NCBI RefSeq assembly: GCF_000247815.1
Contig: NW_004775881.1
Location: forward strand, 1,346,573-1,410,572
Length of the DNA stretch: 64,000 bases
Source of the DNA: Ficedula albicollis
Lineage: Eukaryota > Chordata > Aves > Passeriformes > Muscicapidae
Direction: 5' to 3'
Positions within the stretch are counted from its first letter, which is position 1; the number at the start of each line of letters is the position of its first letter. Shown one piece after another: positions 38,521 through 50,425 of the stretch. Below the pieces are notes generated by a model, which had not been told where the DNA came from, ran no database searches, and saw only the letters and a list, made by a program, of their open reading frames with translations. The position numbers were made by a program, and so were the translations under genes.

Positions 38521-39135
38521 AGGAAGGAAGGAAGGAAGGAAGGAAGGAAGGAAGGAAGGAAGGAAGGAAGGAAGGAAGGAAGGAAGGAAGGAAGGAAGGA
38601 AGGAAGGAAGGAAGGAAGGAAGGAAGGAAGGAAGGAAGGAAGGAAGGAAGGAAGGAAGGAAGGAAGGAAGGAAGGAAGGAAGGAAGGAAGGAAGGAAGGA
38701 AGGAAGGAAGGAAGGAAGGAAGGAAGGAAGGAAGGAAGGAAGGAAGGAAGGAAGGAAGGAAGGAAGGAAGGAAGGAAGGAAGGAAGGAAGGAAGGAAGGA
38801 AGGAAGGAAGGAAGGAAGGAAGGAAGGAAGGAAGGAAGGAAGGAAGGAAGGAAGGAAGGAAGGAAGGAAGGAAGGAAGGAAGGAAGGAAGGAAGGAAGGA
38901 AGGAAGGAAGGAAGGAAGGAAGGAAGGAAGGAAGGAAGGAAGGAAGGAAGGAAGGAAGGAAGGAAGGAAGGAAGGAAGGAAGGAAGGAAGGAAGGAAGGA
39001 AGGAAGGAAGGAAGGAAGGAAGGAAGGAAGGAAGGAAGGAAGGAAGGAAGGAAGGAAGGAAGGAAGGAAGGAAGGAAGGAAGGAAGGAAGGAAGGAAGGA
39101 AGGAAGGAAGGAAGGAAGGAAGGAAGGAAGGAAGG
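38521..39135. repeat. (GGAA)n microsatellite, 615 bp
   Basis: An uninterrupted AAGG-type tetranucleotide array of about 154 units. It gives artificial 211-261-codon frames (Glu-Gly-Arg-Lys and Pro-Ser-Phe-Leu repeats). The strand is purely purine, so triplex-type structure and length polymorphism are expected. Confidence 0.98.
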
Positions 39136-41106
39136 TCAACTTGTTTCTCTTTATATCTGTAAATAAAGATCTCTAATAATAGTAAACTAATGCAAAGTAC
39201 ATTATTTGCCAACATTAGCAGCCATGGAAGTGTCAGCTTCCAAGGATTCATTTAGATTTCTGTGAACTCCTGTTGTACTGAGCTCATTGTGTTAACCCTT
39301 GCTCATAACAAGGTTGACACAAAAATGCTGGCATTCTTGGCTGGTATAATGTATTTATTGACTTTATATCTGCCAGCTTCATTCTATAATTTTCCTTCAC
39401 TAGAAAAATTCATTAAAATCACTGAACCAAGGAAATTAAGTGCAGGGAAAAGTTCAGATATAGTGCATCAATCTAAAAAAATGACAATATTTTGTTTAAG
39501 AAAATGCCTGATGAAAATGTTCGCCAAATACATCTATGAAATTCTGACAAAATGTAAGAAAATAACCTAGCTATGATCCGTGCTAGATCATGATAATGTA
39601 TCTAACTATGCAAGGTGTTGATTATCTTCTGTTTAACCTGAGCCAAATCCTGATTCCCTCCTCCAGCAACTTTTCATTATATTTCAGCACATAGTATATG
39701 CTGAAAAAATAAATCACTGTATTCAGTGATTTAAAACTATGAGACTATAGAAAAATAAATCACTTTTTTTTTGTTTGGTTAATCAAGTGTACTGAGAATC
39801 TTAGGCTCCAGGTGTCTCCCAGTTGACTTAAGGCAATCTCTGTATTGCTGTCATATATATTTTTTTCTTAAAAATCCTGATGCATTATTCTGCAGGTTTA
39901 TATTTAGTTCCCCTACAGTGGTGACCAAAAGCCAATTCTATCTTCTAATAAACAAGACAAAATTTCCCGCCTCTCCAAACTTATTTTTCTCTGCAGTTTT
40001 TCCAGACCATTTTTTAAAAAAAATTTACTAATACCCATATTTTCAATCCTGTTTCAGTGGAGCTTTCTGCAGTTTCATTACCAGCCTCTCATTACTGAAA
40101 ACACATCCTCTTGCATATTCCAGAATTTCATTACTCTCTGTCATGGTTGAATCACCTCAGTAACTCAGAGGGAAAGACTTATTTTATAAACTTTTAAAGA
40201 ACTCTTGAATATCCCTCAAATTACTCAGAAGTAACTCTCTCAGAGCTATCTAGCCCACCTAATCCAGTATTCCTAATGTAATGTTTTTTTGTTTATAAAA
40301 TTTAATCTTCTCTGTTAATCTATTGGTCTATTGATATGTTCCTAGATAATTTGATCCTGTCTAATTTAACCTATCATTTATAGCTCATGTTATCTTCGAG
40401 GTACCAGTACTAAGATCTCATAACCTCTTGCCAACACAGATTAAGTTCGTCAAGGAGAAGACCCAGAAATAAGACAGCTCCTGAAGTATAACAATTTGTT
40501 TTCTCATGTTCTTTTGCAGTCAATGCCACTGTAAAATTCCAAGTGTATTGAGAGAGTTGCAAAATAAAAACTTTACAGTCTCTCCTTCTGAAATCCCAAG
40601 AAAAGGAAAACATGTCTGGCAGCAAACAAGGGAATTTAGTTATCCTTTTTTCTTCTCCCTGAAAGCCTATGAAAACTAAACAAAGGATATTTAAGATTAT
40701 CTTTTAATAGATCCTGTCTTGTCTTCTTTTCAAAATTGATTTAGAAAATCTGCCAGTAACAGCAAATAGCAAGAATCAAGAGGGGAAAAGGCAGCCATTG
40801 CTTTATAGATGAGCTGCTCTATTTCTGTGACTTTAGAATGCGAATACTTAAGGCTTTGATACTTTTGACTGCTTGGAAAAATAATATAATTAATTCTTCT
40901 AAAAAACAGATGAAAGGAACATGGATATTCACATTAAAAAAAAGATTCAGAAAAAGATTCAGGGATATTATATTGATTAAATATAAGGAATGTAAGGAAT
41001 TTTTAATTCTCTCACATAAGAAGAGCTAAAAAGCAGCTTGACAGACAAGAAATTGTGAAAGAAGATAAAATTATTTGGAATACTCTTACAATAAGTGTTA
41101 AAAAGT

Positions 41107-41150
<44 letters not shown>

Positions 41151-42158
41151 GCTATACATGCTTTCTTCTTACCTTTGGAAACAGTGGAAAGGAAAAGCCA
41201 AATATTGTCTCAGGCTAACCATCAGAAGCTTGGGAGATGTGCGCCAGGGAGGTTCCAGGATACTTCAGGATGCCCACCAAAAGAATGGTGCAGCTGGTTA
41301 TTGACAGACAACCTGGCAATCATCATCACTGTTGCCCTGGTGTGATGTACCTTGCATCACTCCTCCCTCATATTGGTCCAACCTGCTCTAACCATTTGTA
41401 GTCAACACAACCAGTGAAGATGTCCATGGTGTACATGAAAATGAGTATTATATGACAGGGCATGAATTGATGGAGAATGGCAACTAGAAGGGGGTATTTT
41501 CGTAATAGATGGATTTGTGTCCCTTCTATACTTCAATATCTGTATCAGCATCCCAACAACAAACAGCTAATTCAGTTTTTGTATGCAGGTTTTTTAGTAC
41601 TATTCCTCTAATACACAAATGATCATTTCAGATGAAATGAAATCCTGACTGTACAAACAGCCGCAACAAAGGTTCTTCTGTATTAAATTTTACCCCAGCA
41701 CCTTCTCTTTTTATTTCAAGACGCCCAATACCAATAACTAAAGATTTTATATATGTGAGCTCTTGCCCAGCATCTCCTGCCTTCTGAAACTGCAATTTCT
41801 CAGTCAGATTACCTGAATCTGTGCTCAAACTGGCCCACAAGAACACAGCTAGTTTGCAACCAGCCCAGGTGGAAGGTGCTGGAAACAGCTTCTGTGTACC
41901 CCTAGGGTACTATCTGCTTGGTAGAAATACAAAGTTGACATTGAATGACAAGGAGTTTGTAATGTTCATTTTCCTCCTCTGACTTCTGTTCACCTTTGTT
42001 TCTCAACTCTACCCTTTGTGTGGAGTCCAAGGTGTCTTTACAATCAGCATGAGATGCTTGGGTTTAAAAGATAAAAGTCCCAGGCTGTTCATTCCATAAT
42101 TTCTGTTTGCTAACACAAGCTGGGGATGTTTTCCCCACCATTAAAATAAATCAAAAAC
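39136..42158. other. Unannotated AT-rich DNA, about 3 kb
   Basis: No gene was recognised. A 39-base T run lies at 41111-41149. It is not attached to any sequence I recognise as a reverse-transcribed gene. Confidence 0.45.
41111..41149. repeat. 39-base poly-T tract
   Basis: A pure run of T. Read on the minus strand it is a poly-A that could mark the 3' end of a retroposed sequence lying at higher coordinates. The sequence at 41150-41480 is not recognisable, and I see no matching target duplication. Confidence 0.9.
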
Positions 42159-42164
42159 AAATAC
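42159..42164 (+). other. Target site duplication of solo LTR, left (AAATAC)
   Basis: AAATAC immediately precedes TGTGGGAG and recurs at 42694-42699 immediately after AACA. Confidence 0.8.
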
Positions 42165-42693
42165 TGTGGGAGTTGGACTTGTGGGGACTTACAGTTAGTT
42201 GGCTTTGGCCGACAGAGAAGTAGCCATTAACCCAAGACTGTGTGAAATTACATACTAGGTTGTGGGAAACATCCAGTGACATAATGGTGAGAAAAATGGG
42301 ATTATGGGAATTGTTATGCAAATGAGGTAGTTCCATATAAAGTTATGTTCTTAATTCTCATTGATGATTGGTTAGTTGCGTGCTACATATAAGGTAATGT
42401 TTTGAGCTCTCATTGCTCATTGGTTCATGTTGTATTCTCCCCATTGTCTCCGTGCTACATATAAGGTAATGTTTTGAGCTCTTATTGTTCATTGGTTCAC
42501 TACCCTGGACCCTAGTTTATATATGTTGTATTCTCCCCATTGTCTTATCTTTTGAGGTTGCCCCATACAGTGTTTGGTTTATGTACTTTTGTTACTGCTG
42601 CCATTATTTAAGTTATTTTCTGGGTTACTTGATTGTTCCAGTCCCTATTTCTTTTGCCACCTTACCCAGCTGGTCTGATCTCGGCGTGCAACA
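42165..42693 (+). mobile_element. Solo LTR of a class II-type endogenous retrovirus
   Basis: A 529-bp element starts TGTGGGAG, ends GTGCAACA and is flanked by a perfect 6-bp duplication. It contains promoter-like signals: GATTGG near 42367, ATTGG boxes near 42419 and 42491, and a TTTATATATG TATA-like motif near 42516. The end motif CCCAGCTGGTCTGAT (42665-42679) is shared with the LTR-like fragment near 52.9 kb. No internal retroviral sequence remains, so the provirus was lost by LTR-LTR recombination. Orientation is inferred from the TATA and CCAAT-type motifs. The six-base target size fits class II; I cannot name the family. Confidence 0.8.
42381..42546. repeat. Tandem duplication inside the solo LTR (72-bp spacing)
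   Basis: TGCTACATATAAGGTAATGT occurs at 42381 and 42453. The second copy has an extra stretch of about 23 bp (ACCCTGGACCCTAGTTTATA) that includes the TATA-like motif. The first copy lacks it and passes directly to TGTTGTATTCTCCCCATTG. Confidence 0.88.
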
Positions 42694-42699
42694 AAATAC
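42694..42699 (+). other. Target site duplication of solo LTR, right (AAATAC)
   Basis: Second copy of the 6-bp flank. Its exact match across 529 bp is the main proof of the LTR boundaries. Confidence 0.8.
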
Positions 42700-43000
42700 C
42701 TAATTCCAGAGAGATTTCTGCCTAGCAGCATTCTCAGGGATTTCACTCTAAACAAACAAGTTGCTTGGGTATATCTGAAGGATTTGCACGGAGTATAAAC
42801 TCCATGCACAGCTGGACAGCATGTGACTGAAAAATAACATTCAAAACAATGTGGAAATAGATCGACTCACACTGGAAAAGAAAGAGTATTACAAATCTTT
42901 GAAGACTGCTCAAAAAACCATTAAATAGCAAGCACACCACCAAAAAAAACACAAAAAAATCAGAAGAAAATGGAATAATGTTTGTCTTTATTGCTCTTCA

Positions 43001-43918
43001 TTGAACTATTATTTCAATGGGAGCCTGGGGAGCCTCTTCCTGTCTGCAATGGCAAGAGCTTTGTATCAGTGGCTGAAGACACCATCTGCGTCAGCAAGTG
43101 GATGTGGCACAAAGTGCACCACATGTCTTGAACTGAAGCTGCAAATTCTGTGTTGCAGGCAAGATGATCTCTCTGTCTCTAGGGCAAAAAAATTATCTCC
43201 CTTCCCATTCCCCATAGAAGTGACAGGATGAAGAACAAGTGCTAAATTACCTGGATCATCCAGGAGACTACTTTAATCCTTACCAGGATCTGGGCCAATT
43301 TAAAACTAATGGTTTATATGGTTTCAAGAAGCCATATAAAGTTTTTCTATGTCTTGGTTCACTGCTATGGAAGGCTACCTCTTTAACATTCTGTTTCAGC
43401 TGGAACAACAGGGTTTTTAAAAAGGACTGTCCATATGGCTTCAGACCAAAAAATTATTCTTTGCTACTGCCATCAAGGGTATCCCTGGTGCAGCAAACCT
43501 GCTATCCCTTCTGTATAGCTGCTGCAGACAGAACTAGCCTGTATCCAGGATTCAGCCTGGGGTCTGCAGCTGAACCATATGGTCCTATATCACTTACTGG
43601 GACAATAGACAGTTACCTGGTTTATGGCAACTGGTACATTCCAAGAATCATTAGCTTGTTGACAGAAGGATATGTCACTCAGCAAGTAACATCTACAGCA
43701 GGATTTCCTTGTTAGAGGTCTCCCACTGTATGGGGGGGGGATGTCTGTACATGTTCCAACTCCCATCTATACCCTGGAGAACAGAAAACAAAAGAGTTCC
43801 TAAGAAGAGGAATAACTTTCTGTCCTTATCTGTATCGAGTTCAGATAAGAACATAGCTTCTGATTATGGCCAGGATGAAGCTACAGAAACAAATAAACTC
43901 AAGAGATGTGACTCATGA
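43001..43918 (+). pseudogene. Cluster of protein-like frames, unidentified
   Basis: Three plus-strand frames follow in order: 43001-43231 (76 codons, with a cysteine cluster GCGTKCTTCLELKLQ), 43239-43715 (158 codons, rich in Tyr-Gly-Phe-Pro, with PYGFRPKNY and GNWYIPRI) and 43709-43918 (69 codons, ending in a charged SSSDKNIASDYGQDEA stretch). The first and third share a phase and the second is shifted, as expected of a coding sequence with two frameshifts, or of chance. I recognise no family, signal peptide or transmembrane pattern. The middle frame is the longest non-repeat frame of the region in AT-rich DNA. It could be a decayed retrocopy of a host gene, retroelement remains, or noncoding. 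No poly-A tail or target duplication was identified. Confidence 0.25.
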
Positions 43919-45884
43919 TCAGAGAATATTAAAGAGCAAACAATGAAAATGGGATAAAAGCTACTGACTGAGCATTTTTCTGAGTCAGAAGTTAAATTAC
44001 AAGAAATAAAATTGGTGGCTGAGGCAAAATGTGTCTTTTATTGCAAAATTACCATTGTTACTGTGACTAGCTTTTTCAATCTAGATTAACCAATTAAAAA
44101 CAATTCCAAATTATGACCAAAGCACACACCAAAAAAAAAAAAAAAGAAAAAAGAAAAAGAAAAATTGGGAATTTAAAGAAAGAAAGTCACTGTTTAAAAG
44201 AGCATGCAAAACCCAGTGGCTGCTTGTAATAGAAATTCCTGTTGCTTGTTGGAAAAGAACGATTTGGAATATGCGTTAAAAGAGCAGCAAGGAGCAATAA
44301 GGAGTGGACAGAGAAGCTGAGATGTCAGAGGCACTGGGAGTCAGAAAGAGGGTATGGGATGATAATCAGCTGTAAAGTTTGGCCAGGAGCTGTAGAAGGT
44401 GCCAGAGCCTATGCCAGGTCACATTCAGCAGAGGGGAGAGAAGGCAGCTGAAAAGGTCGTGAGCTCTGGAGTGAGAAAACACCTCATCTAGTGAGGCAGC
44501 AAGTAGAAAAAAGTAGCAAAGTTGTTTGAAGAGGAGGTTTTTAAAGGGAGAAGCTTATGGAGCTTATGGAGTTCATATGGAGTGATAATTGATAAATAAA
44601 AGAAGGTGCTGAAAACAACAACAAAATCAGTCAGGAGGTAGAGTGTGTCACTAGGGATAAGAAGTATGAGAAAGCATGTTTTTTAATCTGTGACCAAGCT
44701 GGAAGAGTGAACTGAAGATTAATTAAAAAGTCAGATGTCATTACTAGCTGGGCAGAGGAAGAAAATTCACTTGTTAAAAATTTTCATGGTTTTCTACTTT
44801 TTGGGTATACTTCTGAAATTATCTACATCACTATGAAAATACGTTTTGAGTCTTATTTTATTTTATAGTTCTCTTAGTGCTACAAATAAATTGTTTCACT
44901 CCTCAAAAATAATTTTGCTACTCTAAATGGAAAGAGACTTGCTCTGACAACCCTTTTCTACTCAAGCACTGCATTTCGTGGTTTTGTTATGACTAAGAAT
45001 GTCTGAAATGAGATTTCTATATGCATCCCTCTGTCCAATATTTTAATTTGCAATTTTCTCCTTTTTCCCTCTGCTCTTGAGATTCTACTTGTAAGTGGAT
45101 CATATGGTATTGTTAGGTGGTTCTTATCACAGTCATCTTATTTTAGTAAGATTTTAGTACTTGTCAAGTCTTATATGCTGGAAATAAATAATATTTGTGT
45201 TCTTTGATGCTTTCCGCTTAGGTTTTGACTGTTGAAGGTGGGGCTTCCAGTGAGACAGAAAATACTTTACAGCTCAGAGAACCTGATTTTAAACACATAT
45301 CACAGTCTCATAGCACTTAGAAACGGTAATATTAAAGAAAACTCATAAGTTGCTAATTTTTTCTTAATAATGAAAATAACCTTGGTGAGTAAAAAAGCAT
45401 AGTTCAGTGAACAGAACAATGATCTTTGCAAGCAGTCTTGCAGATGACAGTCTTGCTAACAACTGCAGATTTCTCCTGCTGTAGAAAAGCCATCAATCAG
45501 AAAGGGAAACACGAAGTTATACAGAGCTCTGTTCCTTAGAGGTCACTCAGCACGCTCACAGAGCAGAAGCCTTTCAAAGATCCTTTCTTTTCTCCATTAA
45601 AAAGCCAAGCTCTTTGGTTATAATATATAATAACGTCTGGGATGGATATCCGTTTAAATGGAAAGGTCTTTTAAAGCAGAATTCCCTAGAGAAAAAGCTG
45701 GAAGTATTTTAATCTTGGAATGCTTTCTCACCTTGACCAGGTTGGACACCATCCCATGCCTGAAGCAGAATTTCTACAAAGGCTTGTGAAAGATATCATG
45801 AATTATACAAAATACTGTTTACAAAACTTGGGACCATATCAGGCATATATTCAATTTCTTACATATATTTGTTCTCAGATAAGT
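43919..45884. other. Unannotated DNA
   Basis: About 2 kb with no recognisable element. It holds A-rich tracts around 44130-44165 and small GGAGCTTAT-type repeats near 44550. Confidence 0.45.
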
Positions 45885-46390
45885 GTTGTTGGAAGGGACT
45901 TCTGGCGTCAAGTCGTTGAGTCCAGCCTCCAAACGGAACCAGGACTAGTCCCATACTAGATAAGGTCAGGTGTTTCTTCTAGCCTTGTCTGACAATTTCT
46001 AGGGACAGATTTTTAAAGCCACAATGAGAGCCTGTTTCAGTCCTGCAATGAAGATGCTCCAAACATCCAATCTGTTCCTCTCAAATTGCAACTTGTTGGC
46101 ATTCTCAATTGTTCTGGCATGTACTAATATTAGAAACCATTTTCAGGACAGTTTACATCAATTTTCTTTGTAATGCTGCCCCAAGCAACTATGGACACTT
46201 ATGCACTTTCTTATCTACATTGTCTCTAAATGAAAAGATCCCAGCTCCCTCAAGGCCTACTCTCTGGTCACTCTGCTGAACACTCTCTAATTTCTGAACA
46301 ACCATCTTGGATGCACCACTAGATAAAAACTCCGGATGATCTCTTCATGAATTGAGGGCTCTAGTTCCCTATATAGTTCTGTCTTTTTTT
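45885..46390 (-). mobile_element. Old, degraded CR1-like LINE fragment
   Basis: The plus strand reads GTTGGAAGGGACTTCTGG followed by GAGTCCAGCCTCC, which is the reverse-oriented start of many old CR1 3' ends. Further along, degraded CR1-like words appear (CTGCCCCAAGCAAC near 46178 and CCAGCTCCCTCAAGGCC near 46240). No tail repeat or intact frame remains. Boundaries are approximate; it is clearly older than the other two CR1 copies. Confidence 0.6.
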
Positions 46391-48590
46391 TTTTTTTCTG
46401 AATGGAAAGAAACTATACAGTTGTTTCTGGCATGGGCATACCTCTATTCTACAAAACCACGACATGTCCTTACTAACTCCTGCATCTTATATCACTTAGC
46501 TCAGTGATGCTTAGCCTCATATCATAGCCATTAAGTAAAATGCTTATTTTTTTCCCCTTAGAGTGCAAAGACTTAAACACTTGAAAGGAGAAAGAACCAT
46601 TATCAAATCTGAAGTATTATCATACGTGTGAAGGATTTTCTGAGGTAGTTATCTGCATTACTTTTCAAGGTTTCACTTACTCTTACCTCAGCTATTTCTT
46701 TGTCTATTTGCAATGTTGAAAGTCATAATTTGTGATAAAACACTTAGGAAATGCTTCTTTTTTTAGTTCTGGAAAAGTCAACAGACATAACCCAATTCTT
46801 GATAAGGCTAATGAAAGTAGTTTTGCTGCTGAATTTGCACTGAATTAGAGAGAAGTTTCTGCGAGCTTTTGTATTCCTGACAAATACATGTGGCAAGGTT
46901 CATCCTCAGATATTGTTTGGGGGGATGTGTGTCATTGTGTTGTGTTCCCAGGACAATAGGGTAGGTTAGGTAGGATTCTGGGCAGCAAGAAGGTTACATA
47001 AAAAAATTCACAATGAAAGAAGAAAATAATAATTTCATGTTTTATTGAACTCTCTTTTGGAAGAGAATGTTTACTTGAGAATGTGTTTGTGAAAAAAAGC
47101 AACCTAGTTTAGGGAGCACGGAACAATGCAATGTCTCCATCAGATTTTTACAGAACCAGAAACATTCTCTGCAGTTGAGAAAAGAAAGAAGAAAAATTTT
47201 CCCCCTACCTTGGTCCTTATTGCATGGTTTCCAGTAAGTAGATGGATAAAAACTTGCAAATAAAAAATAAATGTTGAAATATGTTTCATGACGTAATACT
47301 GAAAAAAAGGGATATTACTGATGAAATGTTTGAACTGTGTGCTGTGCAGCATAAGCTGTTCCTCTTTCATACTTTATGTCATAAGGAAAGTTCTGATATT
47401 TTAATTTTTTGAAAGGTTAACAAAAACGATGAGAGCCTCTATTCCTCTCTTCTACAGCCAAGTATATTGCAGGTTCATATTTTGTCATAAAATATAGATA
47501 GTATTTGCTTGCATATAACACAAGAATTGAAAGATAGTAATAAAAATTATAAATATTGAAGTGGCTTGTATGCTTGGATAACTCTTACAAATTCAAAGCT
47601 GTAGGTGATCAGGGAGGGGAACACAGCGGAAGAGACCATGAGGTATCAGGGAGAAGAATCTTACACGTAAATGAATTTCTGCCTGTATTAGCTCTACCTG
47701 CACAGTAGACCTAACCTGTGCTAGATCACCATCATGTTGCTTTCACTCTGCATTTAGATGCATAGAAACATGCCGCATATTTTTCCAAGAAATGCGGTGA
47801 CTCGCATTTCTGATTAAATTTTCTGGAGATTAACCTATGGAGACAGAGGCTGCATTTCCTTAAACCATCAGAAAGATCTCAAATTTCCAGATGTCTTCAT
47901 ACGTAATCTATTAAGTAAACTACTCCATATTTTTAAAAGTGCAGGAACAGATCTAGCCTGAGAACTGATGAATAGTGCATTACTCCTAAATACTGCAGAC
48001 AAGACTAATGTCAATTTTTTAAAGTCCTTTCCGCATCCCAAATTTGCATGTTCTTTCTTTTGTTCTGTCCACTGAGGCATAGAGATTACAATAACTGTTT
48101 TCTAACTTTCAGAAAACAGTTTTCACTAGCTACAGCAGAATATATTAAATGTGCAAGAGAACAAAGCATCCTGAAGTTAAGATAGTGTATATTAAAATTG
48201 AATTTGGATATTAAGAAAAATTACCTGAAGTAAAAATTTCTCAGAATCTACCACCGTTCAAGATTAGAAATGTACACTCTGTTCTTTCAGAGGCAGACAT
48301 GTTTAAATGTTTTTCTTTCATTGCAAATTCTTGTTTGCTGTTAGGTTCCCTTGGTCAGGAGTGAGAACAATCATCTGGAGATGTAATTCTCTGTTCCACA
48401 GGTGAAATTCTGAGTCTTCTAAAATTAAGCTAAAGGTCTGATTGTATCTATGCTGTAGGGTGTAACCTACTCTGTTCAAGATCCTCCACAATACTTACCC
48501 TAATGATCTAAGGACTCAGGGCCCCCACTCCAGTGGAGCCCAGCTGTGTAACCTTGGCTTGGACATCTAAGGATATTTTTAGGACAGAGG
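46391..48590. other. Unannotated AT-rich DNA, about 2.2 kb
   Basis: No gene or repeat family was recognised. Frames at 47140-47370 and 47868-48080 (both minus) are chance-length. Confidence 0.45.
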
Positions 48591-48748
48591 GAAAATGTGT
48601 AGCTCTCTGCAGAGCCATAAGGTTAAATTTCAAACAGGTAAGGCTGGTATGGAGTTTATTGCAAGCAGTGAAAATGTGTAGCTCTCTGCAGAGCCATAAG
48701 GCTAAATTTCAAACAGGTAAGGCTAGTATGGAGTTTATTGAAAGCAGC
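48591..48748. repeat. Two-copy tandem duplication, 79-bp unit
   Basis: GAAAATGTGTAGCTCTCTGC occurs at 48591 and 48670. Each copy contains CAAACAGGTAAGGCT, which resembles a splice donor (AACAG|GTAAGG at 48638 and 48717). A TTTTTAG acceptor-like motif ends at 48582. Three or four substitutions separate the copies. Confidence 0.94.
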
Positions 48749-49084
48749 TCAAGATTTCAAGAGAACAAAAAAGTAGGTTGGAGAGTTATGAAATGCTAAA
48801 GGAGACACGACAGAGGTGGTTGAAGATAGTGGTTCAGCAATGTCAAGGATTTGATTCCAGAAGAAGTGGAACCTGGCCATCCTCCTGATTGACACCTACT
48901 CGAGCAGCAGAAAGCCCTGGGAGTCCTCTTGGAGGTGGTGAGCATACTAATGCTGAGCATAGTAGCTCATGAAATCTCAGTTGTTTTTTGTTCATCTTTG
49001 GTAATAAATAATTACCATATGTATTTAAGCTGTATATATACTACTTGCAGAATCTTATTGTTTGAGCTAAAGCTGTTTTAATAA

Positions 49085-49444
49085 AGTGATTCAAGGAAGG
49101 AGGCACCTGAAGAGATCCTTCAAGAAAACTGAAGAGGGGCTTTATACAAGGGCATGTAGACATAGGACAAGGGGGAATGGCTTTAAACTGAAACACGGTA
49201 GGTCAAAATTAGATATTAGGAAGAAATTATGTACAGTCAGATTGGTGAGTCCCTGGAACAGGCTGCTTAGAGAAGTTGTGGATGCTCCATCCCTGAGAGT
49301 GTTTAAGGTGAGGTTGGATGGTGTTCTAAGCAACCTCGAAGGTATTCTGATCTCATTGAAAGGTATTCCAGCCCATGCCAAAAGGCTTGGAACTAGATGT
49401 TCTTTGAGGTCCCTTATAACTCAAACCATTCCAGGATTATATGA
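49085..49444 (+). mobile_element. CR1 LINE, 5'-truncated 3' end
   Basis: A plus-strand frame (49086-49487) carries the C-terminal CR1 ORF2 signature: HRTRGNGFKLKHGR, then LDIRKKL, then PWNRLLREVVDAPSLRVFKVRLDG. The untranslated tail matches CR1 too (GGAACTAGATGTTCTTTGAGG, then TCCCTTATAACTCAAACCATTCC), ending at a decayed ATTCTATGA-type tail (GGATTATATGAC). The 5' part of the LINE is missing. The left boundary is approximate, because the first 40 bp are diverged. Confidence 0.92.
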
Positions 49445-50284
49445 CAGGAATACTCTAAGCATTCACTATAGTCATCTCCCTGGCTGACTTGTTTAGTCTG
49501 AAAAAAGGGTAGAAAGTTATGGCAGTCTTTGGGTTAATGGAGAGCTGAAAACAAGCAGCTGAACCCAGAAATTATATTCCCAAACTTTGATGTAAGACAT
49601 AGCCTACAGAAAATTATAGCAGTGACATAGGGTGCTACTGACTGTCCCCCAATCACCTGTGAGGTAACATTTAGCCTGTCCTAAAAGAAAACTAACAAAA
49701 TCATGAAGAGAAGGTATTTCTCCTATATTCCTGTAATGGAATTCAGAGAGGAGAATAAGAGTTCTTGTTTTTTTTCACTCAAAAATTAAAGCTAATTTCT
49801 GCTGGAGACAGAAGAGTCCTTGCTTTGACTTCAGTGTCAATCAAAAGAGAAAGGGCACTATGCAGTTCTCATTAAGCCTCGAGTTTTTTTACAGGCTCTG
49901 AATAAATTACAGGAAAAACCATCATGCTGTAAGATTGCTGAGAAAGTTTAATCATGAGCTATTCACAGCAGATTCAGGAACATACCACTCCCACATATCT
50001 GTGTTTGATATACCTCCTACAACTAAAACTACATCCAGACCCCCTGCATCTTCCTTCTTTCTCATCTACACCCCAGCAGTCTCTGCTGAATCCCTGTGCC
50101 CCAGCACCCCAGTCTTCTGGGGATTGTGGGTACCTTGGGAGCCCAAGAGGACTTGGCACACCATCCAGCAACTTGGGCTTTATAGCATACACTAAGGCAG
50201 GAGTTTTTTTTTGTCCTCTTCAAGAAGGAGAAGAGGCAGCAGGGGCTCCCGTGACAACATCAGAAAGCCAGCATTAAGACCAGC
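49445..50284. other. Unannotated DNA
   Basis: Overlapping frames on both strands at 49935-50277 (72-107 codons) have no recognisable domain. Nothing else is seen. Confidence 0.45.
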
Positions 50285-50394
50285 ATTGCTACTTAGTCTG
50301 TCTTATAATTTTTTTAATACTCTCTTGATCAAAGTTCAAATTGCTACTTAGTCTGTCTTATAATTTTTTTAGTACTCCCTTGATCAAAGTTCAG
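50285..50394. repeat. Two-copy tandem duplication, 55-bp unit
   Basis: ATTGCTACTTAGTCTGTCTT occurs at 50285 and 50340, both ending GATCAAAGTTCA. Two differences are seen. The second copy ends 31 bp before the assembly gap, so it may be a gap-edge artefact. Confidence 0.92.
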
Positions 50395-50425
50395 TGAAGT
50401 AACTGGCACAGTCTCACAGAGGATT

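Noticed and set aside
38450..39251. Frames of 211-261 codons, the longest in the window
   Set aside because: They are entirely produced by the GGAA array.
41111..41480. Processed pseudogene with poly-A tail on the minus strand
   Set aside because: The T run is present, but adjacent sequence shows no recognisable coding segment and no matching target duplication was found.
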